Below, in pieces: positions 15,074 through 22,734 of a stretch of 23,515 bases of DNA. Each line of letters starts with the position of its first letter. The first letter of the stretch is position 1. The position numbers and the translations under genes are program-made. The DNA comes from Methylophilaceae bacterium. Lineage in GTDB: Bacteria > Pseudomonadota > Gammaproteobacteria > Burkholderiales > Methylophilaceae. The stretch is taken from contig SPJO01000158.1 in the NCBI GenBank assembly GCA_006844635.1, forward strand, positions 1 through 23,515. The letters run 5' to 3'. The notes beneath the pieces were generated by a model, which was not told where the DNA came from, searched no databases, and worked only from the letters and a program-made list of their open reading frames with translations.

Positions 15074-15718
15074 TTATTTCGCCCCTGCCACCGCATCAGA
15101 GAACGCACCTAAAATTGGTTGCAATTTTTCTCGGTTTAGCTTCATCGATGCTTGATTGATAATCAACCGTGAACTAATATCACCAATGTGCTCTACAGCC
15201 TCTAATTTATTCGCACGTAAAGTGCCGCCAGTACTGACTAAATCAACAATTGCATCAGCCAAGCCCACCAGCGGGCCCAACTCCATCGAGCCATACAATT
15301 TAATCAAATCCACATGCATGCCTTTTTGGGCAAAATGTTCACGCGCTGTTTTCACATACTTGGTGACCACCTTTAAGCGCGCACCTTGACTGATACAGGC
15401 TTGATAATCAAAGCCCTCTCTAACAGCAACCATCATTTTGCACTTGGCAATCTGCAAATCTAAAGGCTGATACAGGCCAGTCCCACCATGCTCGTCGAGC
15501 ACATCCTTACCGGCAATCCCTATATCTGCGGCACCATATTGCACATACGTCGGCACATCAGAAGCACGCACAATAATAAGGCGCACATCATCACGATTGG
15601 TCTCTAATATTAACTTCCTTGAAGAACCGGGCTCCTCATCAGCATGAATACCCGCAGCCGCTAACAACGGTGCTGTTTCTTCAAATATTCTACCTTTAGA
15701 TAACGCAATGGTAATCAT
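15074..15718 (-). CDS. hisG: HisG, ATP phosphoribosyltransferase (short form)
   Basis: HisG joins ATP and PRPP in the first, committed step of histidine synthesis. At 214 residues this is the short form, lacking the C-terminal regulatory domain of the roughly 300-residue long form. It has the periplasmic-binding-like catalytic fold, beginning MITIALSKGRIFEETAPLL, and the PRPP loop DLVSTGGTLRAN. Short HisG needs the HisZ regulatory subunit for activity and histidine feedback. No hisZ is in the window; in betaproteobacteria it usually lies elsewhere. It starts one base after murA stop. Confidence 0.95.
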   Translation of the reverse strand: MITIALSKGRIFEETAPLLAAAGIHADEEPGSSRKLILETNRDDVRLIIVRASDVPTYVQYGAADIGIAGKDVLDEHGGTGLYQPLDLQIAKCKMMVAVREGFDYQACISQGARLKVVTKYVKTAREHFAQKGMHVDLIKLYGSMELGPLVGLADAIVDLVSTGGTLRANKLEAVEHIGDISSRLIINQASMKLNREKLQPILGAFSDAVAGAK

Positions 15719-15719
15719 C

Positions 15720-16985
15720 TTAGTTTTCTCTTCTAATATTCGCGCCTAACGCGGTAAATTTCTCTTCCAAGTGCTCGTAACCACGGTCAAGGTGATAAAT
15801 ACGCTCAATAACGGTTTCGTCTCTTGCTACCAACCCAGCTAACACAAGGCTTGCTGATGCCCGTAAATCTGTCGCCATCACCGTTGCACCATCCAAGTGA
15901 GAAGCACCTTTCACTAGCGCCGTATTGCCATCAATACTAATATCCGCTCCTAAGCGCTGCAGCTCTTGCACATGCATAAAGCGATTTTCAAAAATGGTTT
16001 CTGTCACCTTAGCAACGCCATCTGACACTGTATTCAACGCCATAAACTGCGCTTGCATATCCGTTGGGAATGCTGGGTGTGGCGCCGTTCTGATATTCAC
16101 TGCTTTCAGCTGACCATCACTCTTGACACTGATTGAGTCTCCACTCACAGTCACTTCAGCACCCGCTTCTCTTAACTTATCAATCACTGCATCAAGTAAG
16201 TCAGCTCGCGCATTTAACAACGTCACCTCGCCACCGGTCATTGCTACAGCCACCATATAGGTACCCGCCTCAATACGGTCACAAACAATATCGTGGCTCG
16301 CACCGTTAAGCTTCTCAACACCTTCGATGGTAATAACATCCGTGCCAGCACCCTCGATTTTCGCGCCCATCTTATTTAAGCACTCAGCTAGGTCGACTAC
16401 TTCTGGCTCTTTTGCTGCGTTCTCTAATACAGTAGTGCCATCTGCTAGTGCAGCCGCCATCATCAAATTCTCTGTGCCGGTCACGGTCACTAAATCCATA
16501 TAATAGCGCGCACCTTGCAAACGGCGGTTAGGCAAATGTAACGTACTTGCCTGAATATAACCGTGCGTGATGTGGATTGCCGCCCCCATCGCTTGCAGAC
16601 CTTTAATGTGCAAATCCACTGGTCTCGAACCAATAGCACAACCGCCTGGCAATGAAACACGCGCACTACCGAAGCGTGCTAATAGAGGACCCAAGACTAA
16701 GATAGAAGCACGCATGGTTTTCACCATTTCATAAGTCGCCTCAAATGAAGCGACTTCACTCGCATCTAAAGTGACCTCATCTGCCTGTCGCGTCACCTTC
16801 ACACCCATGGTGTCTAGCAACTTCAGCGTGGTATCAATATCTTTTAGCGCAGCCACACTACTGAGTTTTAATGGTGTTTCTGCCAACAATGATGCACATA
16901 AAATAGGCAATGCGGCATTCTTAGCACCCGAAATGATGACGTCGCCATTGAGCTGCGCGCCGCCTTTTATAATTAGCTTATCCAA
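15720..16985 (-). CDS. murA: MurA, UDP-GlcNAc enolpyruvyl transferase
   Basis: MurA makes UDP-GlcNAc-enolpyruvate from PEP and UDP-GlcNAc, the first committed step of peptidoglycan synthesis in the cytoplasm. The 421-residue protein has Lys22 (SGAKNAALPIL) and the fosfomycin-target Cys116 (PGGCAIGSRPVDLH). The family N-terminus MDKLIIKGG is encoded with TTG as start codon (16983-16985), immediately after the grxD stop; no ATG or GTG gives a better N-terminus. The ribosome site is poor, so coupling to grxD translation is likely. The neighbourhood mla-bolA-murA is also seen in E. coli (mlaFEDCB-ibaG-murA). Confidence 0.95.
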   Translation of the reverse strand: MDKLIIKGGAQLNGDVIISGAKNAALPILCASLLAETPLKLSSVAALKDIDTTLKLLDTMGVKVTRQADEVTLDASEVASFEATYEMVKTMRASILVLGPLLARFGSARVSLPGGCAIGSRPVDLHIKGLQAMGAAIHITHGYIQASTLHLPNRRLQGARYYMDLVTVTGTENLMMAAALADGTTVLENAAKEPEVVDLAECLNKMGAKIEGAGTDVITIEGVEKLNGASHDIVCDRIEAGTYMVAVAMTGGEVTLLNARADLLDAVIDKLREAGAEVTVSGDSISVKSDGQLKAVNIRTAPHPAFPTDMQAQFMALNTVSDGVAKVTETIFENRFMHVQELQRLGADISIDGNTALVKGASHLDGATVMATDLRASASLVLAGLVARDETVIERIYHLDRGYEHLEEKFTALGANIRREN

Positions 16986-17297
16986 TTACTTAGTACCAGC
17001 TAATAAAGTCTGTAATTCACCGTTCTCGTACATCGCTTTCATGATGTCTGAACCGCCAACAAACTCACCCTGCACATAAAGCTGTGGAATGGTTGGCCAA
17101 TTAGCATATTCCTTAATACCTTCGCGCACATCCTGATCTTGCAGGACATCAACTGCTACATAAGCAGCTTCACATGCATCTAATATTTGGGTCGCCAAAT
17201 TTGAAAAACCACATTGTGGGAATTTTGGGCTACCTTTCATAAACAACACCACAGGGTTTGCAGTAACGGTTTCTTTAATTTTCGCTTGTGTATCCAT
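16986..17297 (-). CDS. grxD: Monothiol glutaredoxin, Grx4/GrxD type
   Basis: Monothiol CGFS glutaredoxins bind a labile [2Fe-2S] cluster with glutathione and, with BolA proteins, deliver or sense Fe-S clusters in the cytosol. The 103-residue protein carries the CGFS active site at 29-32, Lys21 in FMKGSP, the WPTIPQLYV cis-Pro segment and GGSDI glutathione-binding loop. It sits directly after a bolA-family gene, matching the known physical partnership, and its stop is directly adjacent to the murA TTG start. Confidence 0.95.
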   Translation of the reverse strand: MDTQAKIKETVTANPVVLFMKGSPKFPQCGFSNLATQILDACEAAYVAVDVLQDQDVREGIKEYANWPTIPQLYVQGEFVGGSDIMKAMYENGELQTLLAGTK

Positions 17298-17330
17298 ATT
17301 ACTTCCTAATTAATAATCCATATTTTTAAG

Positions 17331-17579
17331 TTATGACTGATTCACTTCAGCCCATTGTGCCGGCGTCAATGTTCGCATGGACAAGGCATGTATTTCAGCC
17401 CGCATCCGATCGCCAAGCGCGGCATACACCAATTGATGCTGTTGTATCATGTTCTTGCCTTCAAACGCTGCGCTCACGATTACCGCTTCAAAATGGGTGC
17501 CATCATCACCTAACACCTTAATATGGTCACATGCCAGATTATCTGTAATGTAACCTTCTAGTTGCGTTGCACTTAACAC
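17331..17579 (-). CDS. BolA/IbaG-family protein
   Basis: BolA-like proteins form [2Fe-2S]-bridged heterodimers with CGFS glutaredoxins; the IbaG branch is linked to acid stress. The 82-residue protein has the class-II KH-like fold with the conserved His64 in RAEIHALSMRT and a GDDGTHFEAVIVS strand. Its position between mla/ABC genes and murA matches E. coli ibaG, so IbaG-like is more likely than BolA proper. The start is GTG at 17577-17579, supported by the AGGAAA ribosome site; the overlapping ATG is out of frame. A perfect palindrome touches the ribosome site upstream. grxD follows after 33 bases. Confidence 0.9.
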   Translation of the reverse strand: MLSATQLEGYITDNLACDHIKVLGDDGTHFEAVIVSAAFEGKNMIQQHQLVYAALGDRMRAEIHALSMRTLTPAQWAEVNQS

Positions 17580-17590
17580 ATAAACTTTCC

Positions 17591-17607
17591 TACCAAATCA
17601 TTTGGTA
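17591..17607. promoter_or_regulatory. Perfect palindrome at the bolA ribosome site (candidate operator)
   Basis: TACCAAAT and ATTTGGTA are exact reverse complements around a single central base (17 bases total). It ends at the bolA Shine-Dalgarno sequence. A one-base loop makes an RNA hairpin of full length impossible, and no T-run follows, so a dimeric DNA-binding protein site is the simplest reading. The regulator is not identified; no strong sigma-70 promoter is seen beside it. Confidence 0.45.
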
Positions 17608-17654
17608 CTGTTAATTTAAAGACAGACAGTTCAATACTGCTTAAAGGCGGTCAT

Positions 17655-18431
17655 CTAACCGCGTATTTTATAACCTGATTTTAACATTTTTAGACTTAGC
17701 AAAACTAATATGACCAAAAATGACGTTACAACACCTAAGCTTATCCAAGGCGATATATCACCTTTACCGAAGAAGCCGTATCTAAACCCATCAATCATAT
17801 AAAAGAAAGGGTTGAATTTAGAAACCGTTTGCCAGATAGGCGGTAACGAATGAATCGAATAAAACACACCAGACAAAAACGTCAAAGGCATAATCACAAA
17901 ATTTTGGAATGCTGCCATTTGATCAAATCGATCCGCCCAAATACCCGCAATAATGCCGAAAGTCCCTAGCAAAGCCCCGCCTAATACCGCGAACGCTAAC
18001 ACCCAACCAACGTGTGCTATCGGCAAATCAACAAACCAAATGGCCACTAAATATATACTCAGACCAACTGCTAGCCCGCGAACCACTGAAGCAGAGACAA
18101 ATGCCATATAAAACTGCAAATAGGTCAGCGGCGTTAATAATACAAAGATAATATTACCCATCACCTTAGACTGCACCAAACTGGATGACGTATTAGCAAA
18201 CGCATTCTGCAGCAAAGACATCATGATTAATCCAGGTATTAAAAATGCCGTATATGGCACATCATCATAAACCTGCACTCGCCCTGCTAACACATGCGAA
18301 AAAATCAGCAAATACATCAGCGCTGTTAACACAGGAGATGCGATTGTCTGAAAAGCGACGCGCCAAAAGCGTAATATTTCTTTCTTGAATAAGGTGTACA
18401 TGCCGCGCGTTTGTTCGTTAATCAGACTCAT
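17655..18431 (-). CDS. ABC-2 type transporter permease (YadH-like)
   Basis: This is the membrane subunit of an ABC exporter of the ABC-2 superfamily, the group that includes YadH, NodJ and drug/polysaccharide exporters. The 258-residue protein has six predicted membrane helices, starting with FWRVAFQTIASPVLTALMYLLIFSHVLAG and including the conserved ABC-2 segment PLTFLSGVFYSIHSLPP (about 182-198). The start overlaps the stop of the ATPase gene as ATGA. Such a pair between mla and bolA is common in betaproteobacteria; the substrate is unknown, with a lipid or envelope component plausible from context only. Confidence 0.9.
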   Translation of the reverse strand: MSLINEQTRGMYTLFKKEILRFWRVAFQTIASPVLTALMYLLIFSHVLAGRVQVYDDVPYTAFLIPGLIMMSLLQNAFANTSSSLVQSKVMGNIIFVLLTPLTYLQFYMAFVSASVVRGLAVGLSIYLVAIWFVDLPIAHVGWVLAFAVLGGALLGTFGIIAGIWADRFDQMAAFQNFVIMPLTFLSGVFYSIHSLPPIWQTVSKFNPFFYMIDGFRYGFFGKGDISPWISLGVVTSFLVILVLLSLKMLKSGYKIRG

Positions 18432-19333
18432 GCGCCACCCACCAATGATAAAAACACATCTTCTAAATCTGCTTCCGTAATCTGCATATCCTCAACCGCC
18501 ACATTCGCTTTCCGCAACTCACTCAACACCTGCTCCACCTGATGCATGTCTGTTAGCGCCAATGTATAGGTATTGCCTTCATGCTGCTTAAGCATCGCTT
18601 GCAAGCTTGATGGTAGCGCTTGATCACCCAAGGTCATGCGTAAGTTTTTTGCAGCAAATTTATTCAATAAGTTAGCCGTCGTATCTAACGCTACGATTTC
18701 ACCTTGCTTCATCATGGCCACGCGTGAGCACAATTCCTCAGCCTCTTCCAAATAATGCGTCGTCAAGATAATCGTGTGACCTTCTTCATTCAAGCGTCGA
18801 ATAAACGCCCACATCAACTGCCGCAACTCCACATCAACACCAGCAGTTGGCTCATCTAAGACAATCACAGGCGGCTTATGAGCCAAGGCCTGCGCAATCA
18901 GGGCACGGCGTTTCATCCCACCCGAGAGGCGTCGCATATTGGTATGTGCTTTATCTGTTAAGCCCAGCGATTCAATAATCTCATCGACCCAAGCATCATT
19001 CTCTTTGCCTCGGCCAAAATACCCTGCTTGGAAACGTAGCATTTCACGCACATTAAAGAACGGGTCAAACACCAATTCTTGCGGCACCACGCCTAAAGCC
19101 ATTCTGGCAGCCTGATAAGCATCCACGACATCATGGCCCATCACCTTGGCGACGCCCGCTGTTGGCCTCAGCAAACCTGCCAAAATATTAATCAATGTAG
19201 ATTTACCCGCACCATTTGGCCCAAGCAAGCCAAAAAACTCGCCTTGCTCAACGGTTAAATCAAGCCCTTTAAGCGCTTGCAAGCCACCAAAATGCTTTTC
19301 TACACCTTCTACTTGTATTGCGGGAACTGTCAA
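18428..19333 (-). CDS. ABC transporter ATP-binding protein (YadG-like)
   Basis: This is the ATPase partner of the ABC-2 permease. The 301 residues carry Walker A GPNGAGKST (38-46), signature LSGGM (136-140), Walker B VIVLDE (156-161) and the H-loop LTTHYLEEAEEL. A C-terminal extension of about 85 residues after the ATPase core is as in YadG/DrrA relatives. The only start fitting the N-terminus is TTG at 19331-19333, with AAGG five bases upstream. It lies 127 bases after mlaB, behind a strong terminator, so it is either a separate unit or receives read-through. Confidence 0.92.
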   Translation of the reverse strand: MTVPAIQVEGVEKHFGGLQALKGLDLTVEQGEFFGLLGPNGAGKSTLINILAGLLRPTAGVAKVMGHDVVDAYQAARMALGVVPQELVFDPFFNVREMLRFQAGYFGRGKENDAWVDEIIESLGLTDKAHTNMRRLSGGMKRRALIAQALAHKPPVIVLDEPTAGVDVELRQLMWAFIRRLNEEGHTIILTTHYLEEAEELCSRVAMMKQGEIVALDTTANLLNKFAAKNLRMTLGDQALPSSLQAMLKQHEGNTYTLALTDMHQVEQVLSELRKANVAVEDMQITEADLEDVFLSLVGGA

Positions 19334-19374
19334 AACAACCTTAATCTAAAATAAATAAAAATGACTTCACATAT

Positions 19375-19405
19375 AAAACGAAAACCCCATCTGCAATAGA
19401 TGGGG
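19375..19405 (-). terminator. Intrinsic terminator after mlaB
   Basis: On the minus strand CCCCATCT, a 5-base loop and AGATGGGG form an 8-bp perfect stem followed by TTTTCGTTTT. It marks the end of the mlaFEDCB transcript before the ABC-2 exporter genes. Confidence 0.85.
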
Positions 19406-19425
19406 CTAACATCGAGAAAACCAAG

Positions 19426-19438
19426 CGGCAAGTTGCCG
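19426..19438. repeat. Short palindrome between mlaB and its terminator
   Basis: CGGCAA and TTGCCG flank one base. It sits 22 bases after the mlaB stop and upstream of the terminator hairpin. It could strengthen 3'-end structure of the mla message; no T-run follows. Confidence 0.3.
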
Positions 19439-19460
19439 TGGCTCTAGAATGAAACAGCAG

Positions 19461-19745
19461 CTAGTTTACAAACGCCTCAACACCATATAAAGCAATTAAA
19501 CTTTTAAGGTTGTCTGGCAAGTTCACAAACGTCAACTGCTTACTTTCTCTAATGGCCCGGCGCTGCCACTCCAACATCAAGCTAACGAGTGCGGTATCCA
19601 AGTCTGTGACCTGTTGAAAATCAACCACATTATTGCCTGTTAATTTCAACCGTTTACTTTGCTCTAGCACTTGATTAGCGGTATCCATCAAGATATCGCC
19701 CTTCACTTCCCAACTGCTGTCTGATTGTGTAATGCTAGCCATCAT
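19461..19745 (-). CDS. mlaB: MlaB-like STAS-domain protein
   Basis: MlaB is the small cytoplasmic STAS-domain subunit that binds and supports the MlaF ATPase in the MlaFEDB phospholipid transporter. The 94-residue protein has the STAS pattern: a beta strand (WEVKGDI), NVVDFQQVTDLDTALVSLML with the conserved switch region, and FVNLPDNLKSLIALYGVEAF at the C-terminus. STAS proteins are very divergent, so the name rests mainly on position as last gene of the mla operon, 8 bases after mlaC. Two ATG codons open the frame. Confidence 0.85.
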   Translation of the reverse strand: MMASITQSDSSWEVKGDILMDTANQVLEQSKRLKLTGNNVVDFQQVTDLDTALVSLMLEWQRRAIRESKQLTFVNLPDNLKSLIALYGVEAFVN

Positions 19746-19753
19746 TTCAAGTG

Positions 19754-20359
19754 TTATCTCGCATTTGCAGCAGCATTCTTATCAGCCAGCTTCTTAATCA
19801 AACTATCCAAGCCATTTTGACGTACCTCTTGTGAAAATTGGCCACGGTAGTTCGTCACCAAACTCACGCCTTCAATCACAATATCGTACACCTTCCATGT
19901 TTCCGCCTCTCGTGCCAATGAATAGTTCACAGCAATTGGCTGACCGCCATCTTGTAAGATTTTAGTCTTCACAGAAACCGTCTTTGCGCCCTCTTTCATG
20001 CGTAAAGGGAGATATTCAATGGTTTGGTTTTTGTACTTAGACAAGGCTGTCGCATAAGTTCGTAACAACAATGCACGGAACTCAGCTTGAAAGCCTGCTT
20101 TTTGCTCTGGCGTCGCTCTAGTCCAGTTTTTGCCTAACACTAAGCGTGATACACGCGGAAAGTTAAAGTTAGGCAGAATCTTCTCTTCTGCCAGCGCAAA
20201 AATCTTTGCTTGATCGCCTGCTTGAATATCCGCATCAGACTTCACGACGGCCAGTACATCTTCAGCTGTACGCTTCACCAGCGCATCTGGCGCTTCCATA
20301 GCAAACCCAGCACTGCTGAAGCAAAATAATGTAAATGCAATCAAAAATTGTTTAATCAT
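19754..20359 (-). CDS. mlaC: MlaC, periplasmic phospholipid-binding protein
   Basis: MlaC shuttles phospholipids through the periplasm between the MlaA complex in the outer membrane and MlaFEDB. The 201-residue precursor has a signal peptide with likely cleavage after AGFA (residue 20), followed by the MlaC/Ttg2 domain (about 25-190) with FNFPRVSRLVLGKNW and the late NYRGQFSQEVRQNGLDSLIKKL segment. A good ribosome site (AAGGA) precedes the ATG. It lies 46 bases after mlaD. Confidence 0.93.
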   Translation of the reverse strand: MIKQFLIAFTLFCFSSAGFAMEAPDALVKRTAEDVLAVVKSDADIQAGDQAKIFALAEEKILPNFNFPRVSRLVLGKNWTRATPEQKAGFQAEFRALLLRTYATALSKYKNQTIEYLPLRMKEGAKTVSVKTKILQDGGQPIAVNYSLAREAETWKVYDIVIEGVSLVTNYRGQFSQEVRQNGLDSLIKKLADKNAAANAR

Positions 20360-20405
20360 ATCCTTATCCTAATATTAGACTCTGAACTTATCAGTTATCG
20401 TTGGT

Positions 20406-20957
20406 TTAATTAAGTATGTCATCCAATGGATTCGTTGTTAACGCATCGTCACCCGTTTTGGTTGATTCTGCAGGTGCTGGTGCGGCGGCGGCTGGTGCGG
20501 CAGGTTCAGAAGCCTTGTTGTATAAAAACTGGCTAATCATTTTCTCTAACACCACAGCATCTTGTGTATGCGCAATTTTATCGCCATGCGCTAATGCCTC
20601 TATCTCTCCACCTGCTTCTAAACCAATATACTGCTCACCTAGCAAACCAGCTGTGTAAATGTTAGCAAAGGTGTCTGTAGGAAAGCTAAACCGTTTGTCG
20701 ATATTCAGACTCACAATCGCCTCGTAAGTTTCGGTATCAAAACGAATCCTTTCAACTCGCCCGACAACAACACCTGCACTCTTGACTGGTGCGCGCGGTT
20801 TTAAGCCGCCGATATTCTCAAAAGCGGCATTCACTGTGTAGGTCTCACCAACACTGCTCGTCGTCAAGTTACCTACTTTCATGGCTAAGCCTAGCAAGGC
20901 TGCCACGCCTAACGCCACGAAGACGCCTACCCATAAATCAATTGTTGTTCTCTCCAT
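20406..20957 (-). CDS. mlaD: MlaD, MCE-domain substrate-binding subunit
   Basis: MlaD is anchored in the inner membrane and forms a hexameric MCE ring that passes lipid between MlaC and MlaE. The 183-residue protein has an N-terminal membrane helix (about 8-28), the MCE domain (about 37-115, with GLKPRAPVKSAGVVVGRV and the GLLGEQYIGLEAGG motif), a helix for ring contacts (about 133-147) and a low-complexity Ala/Pro tail (151-163). Length fits the single-MCE form. Next to mlaE with 18 bases between. Confidence 0.95.
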   Translation of the reverse strand: MERTTIDLWVGVFVALGVAALLGLAMKVGNLTTSSVGETYTVNAAFENIGGLKPRAPVKSAGVVVGRVERIRFDTETYEAIVSLNIDKRFSFPTDTFANIYTAGLLGEQYIGLEAGGEIEALAHGDKIAHTQDAVVLEKMISQFLYNKASEPAAPAAAAPAPAESTKTGDDALTTNPLDDILN

Positions 20958-20975
20958 AAGACTTACCTCTAATTT

Positions 20976-21752
20976 TTATATGATCATAAATGAAGTTAAT
21001 GCAAAATCTAGTGCTAACACAGCTAGCGATGATGTTACCACTGTCCGCGTAGTCGCCCTACTCACACCCTCAGCGGTTGGGGGTGCATCGTAACCTTCGA
21101 ATAATGCAATCATCGTACAAGCCACACCAAACACAACACTCTTAATCACGCCATTCACAATATCAAACTGCCAATCCACATTGGCTTGCATTTGTGACCA
21201 AAAAGCGCCTTCATCCACACCAATGAGCGGGACTGCCACTAAATAACCACCCAAAATACCAATCATCGAAAATAGCGCTGCCAATAGAGGCAAGGCAATC
21301 ACACCGGCCCAGAAACGTGGTGCAACCACACGGGAAATTGGGCTTACCGCCATCATTTCCATCGCAGACAACTGCTCTGTTGCCTTCATCAAACCAATTT
21401 CAGCCGTAATCGCTGTGCCTGCACGACCAGCAAATAGCAAAGCCGTCACAACAGGGCCAAGCTCACGCACCAAAGCCAAGGCAACCAACACCCCAATCGC
21501 TTCAGATGAACCATATTTTTGCAGCGTGTGGTAACCCTGCAATGCCAGTACCATGCCCACAAAGAAAGCAGACACTGAGATAATCACTAAGGACAACACA
21601 CCCGTCGCATAAACCTCTTTCGTGACCAGTCGTGGTCGACGAATGCTTTCCGCTGAAGAGATCAGTGTCAAGCCAAATAAGCGTGCACCGGCTCCTAAAC
21701 GCCAAATCTGGTCAATGGTGTTTGACCCGATATTCTGTAATAGTCGAATCAT
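20976..21752 (-). CDS. mlaE: MlaE, phospholipid ABC transporter permease
   Basis: MlaE is the integral membrane subunit of MlaFEDB. The 258-residue protein shows the MlaE-family core: GMVLALQGYHTLQKYGS, LVRELGPVVTALLFAGRAGTAITAEIGLMKATEQ (the conserved coupling-helix region) and a C-terminal hydrophobic stretch. Its ATG overlaps the mlaF stop by 4 bases. Confidence 0.95.
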   Translation of the reverse strand: MIRLLQNIGSNTIDQIWRLGAGARLFGLTLISSAESIRRPRLVTKEVYATGVLSLVIISVSAFFVGMVLALQGYHTLQKYGSSEAIGVLVALALVRELGPVVTALLFAGRAGTAITAEIGLMKATEQLSAMEMMAVSPISRVVAPRFWAGVIALPLLAALFSMIGILGGYLVAVPLIGVDEGAFWSQMQANVDWQFDIVNGVIKSVVFGVACTMIALFEGYDAPPTAEGVSRATTRTVVTSSLAVLALDFALTSFMII

Positions 21753-22552
21753 GCGTCTGGCCCTAACAACTGATCTTTATAATCACCTGCCGCATAATGG
21801 AACGGCACAGGCCCATCTTTCTCACCATGCACAAATTGATGCACGAAAGGCAATGTAGAGTTGCGCAAGTCATCAGGTGTTCCTTCTGCCGCAACGACAC
21901 CATCAGCAACAAAGTAAATGTAGTCAGCAAAGGAGAAGGTTTCCTCCACGTCATGTGTGACCACGATAGACGTCACGCCTAAAGCATCATTCAACGTACG
22001 AATCAAATCACATGTCACCGCCATTGAAATCGGGTCCAAACCCGCGAATGGCTCATCATACAAAATAATATCGGGGTCTAACGCAATCGCCCTCGCCAAC
22101 GCGACTCTACGCGCCATACCGCCAGACAATTCCGTTGGCATCATGTCATGTGCGCCACGTAAACCAACCGCATTCAGCTTCATTAATACCAAGTCACGAA
22201 TCATCGTTTCTGGCAAATCAGTCAACTCCCGCATTGGGAAAGCCACATTGTCAAACACGGATAAATCTGTAAACAAAGCACCTTGCTGGAACAACATCCC
22301 CATCTTACGGCGCAGCTGATACATACCCTCACGGTCTTGCTTATGCACAACCTGCCCATCAACACGCACTTCACCCGCTTTCGGCTTAAACTGCCCGCCA
22401 ATCAAACGTAACAATGTGGTTTTACCTGTACCACTACCACCCATAATCGCCACAACCTTGCCACGTGGGAAAGACATAGTAATCCCTTTATGCAGCAACT
22501 TCCTGTTATAGCCAAATGAAAGCTTGTCTATTTCGACAATATTTTGAGTCAT
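21749..22552 (-). CDS. mlaF: MlaF, phospholipid ABC transporter ATPase
   Basis: MlaF powers lipid movement through MlaE. The 267 residues include Walker A GGSGTGKTT (38-46), the Q-loop region MGMLFQQGALFTDLSV, signature LSGGM (142-146), Walker B IILYDE (162-167) and His200 (VVTHDVEET). A C-terminal segment of about 25 residues after the core (HQFVHGEKDGPVPFHY) is typical of MlaF. It is the first gene of mlaFEDCB. No clear Shine-Dalgarno sequence precedes the ATG, which is preceded by AT-rich DNA. Confidence 0.95.
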   Translation of the reverse strand: MTQNIVEIDKLSFGYNRKLLHKGITMSFPRGKVVAIMGGSGTGKTTLLRLIGGQFKPKAGEVRVDGQVVHKQDREGMYQLRRKMGMLFQQGALFTDLSVFDNVAFPMRELTDLPETMIRDLVLMKLNAVGLRGAHDMMPTELSGGMARRVALARAIALDPDIILYDEPFAGLDPISMAVTCDLIRTLNDALGVTSIVVTHDVEETFSFADYIYFVADGVVAAEGTPDDLRNSTLPFVHQFVHGEKDGPVPFHYAAGDYKDQLLGPDA

Positions 22553-22684
22553 TAGATTTATATTTTGTTATACGGTGTTAAAAATTTGTGACTATTTTAA
22601 TGGAATTCAAGTTGAATTGAAATTAAAGACTGAAAAGTCTAGCGTATTGCACCAATCTCACAATCCCCTATTTTGGTGACAGGC
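22553..22684 (-). promoter_or_regulatory. mla operon upstream region with palindrome
   Basis: This AT-rich gap after the pilin terminator should hold the mla promoter. The best minus-strand -10 is TAAAAT (complement at 22594-22599) with a poor -35 TTTCAA at 17 bases. In the spacer lies a perfect palindrome, AATTCAA-G-TTGAATT on the plus strand (22604-22618), a candidate operator. A 5-bp hairpin, AGACT/AGTCT around four bases (22627-22640), lies further upstream and is followed on the minus strand by TTTAATTT. Confidence 0.35.
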
Positions 22685-22712
22685 AAAATAAAAGCCCGCA
22701 TAACGCGGGCTT
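22685..22712 (-). terminator. Intrinsic terminator after the pilin-like gene
   Basis: On the minus strand AAGCCCGC, a 5-base loop and GCGGGCTT are followed by TTATTTT. The GC-rich 8-bp stem lies about 22 bases beyond the stop and isolates the pilin gene from mla. Confidence 0.88.
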
Positions 22713-22734
22713 CAACGATTCAGTTATATGGACT

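Noticed and set aside
17655..19333. ABC-2 pair as a specific antibiotic resistance exporter
   Set aside because: Sequence only supports the YadG/YadH-like ABC-2 family; the conserved position beside mla in many betaproteobacteria argues for a housekeeping role, and no substrate can be assigned.
19420..19430. 11-base match ACCAAGCGGCA shared with 23461-23471
   Set aside because: A pair of 11-base matches is expected many times by chance in 23.5 kb, and flanks do not match, so no repeat family is claimed.
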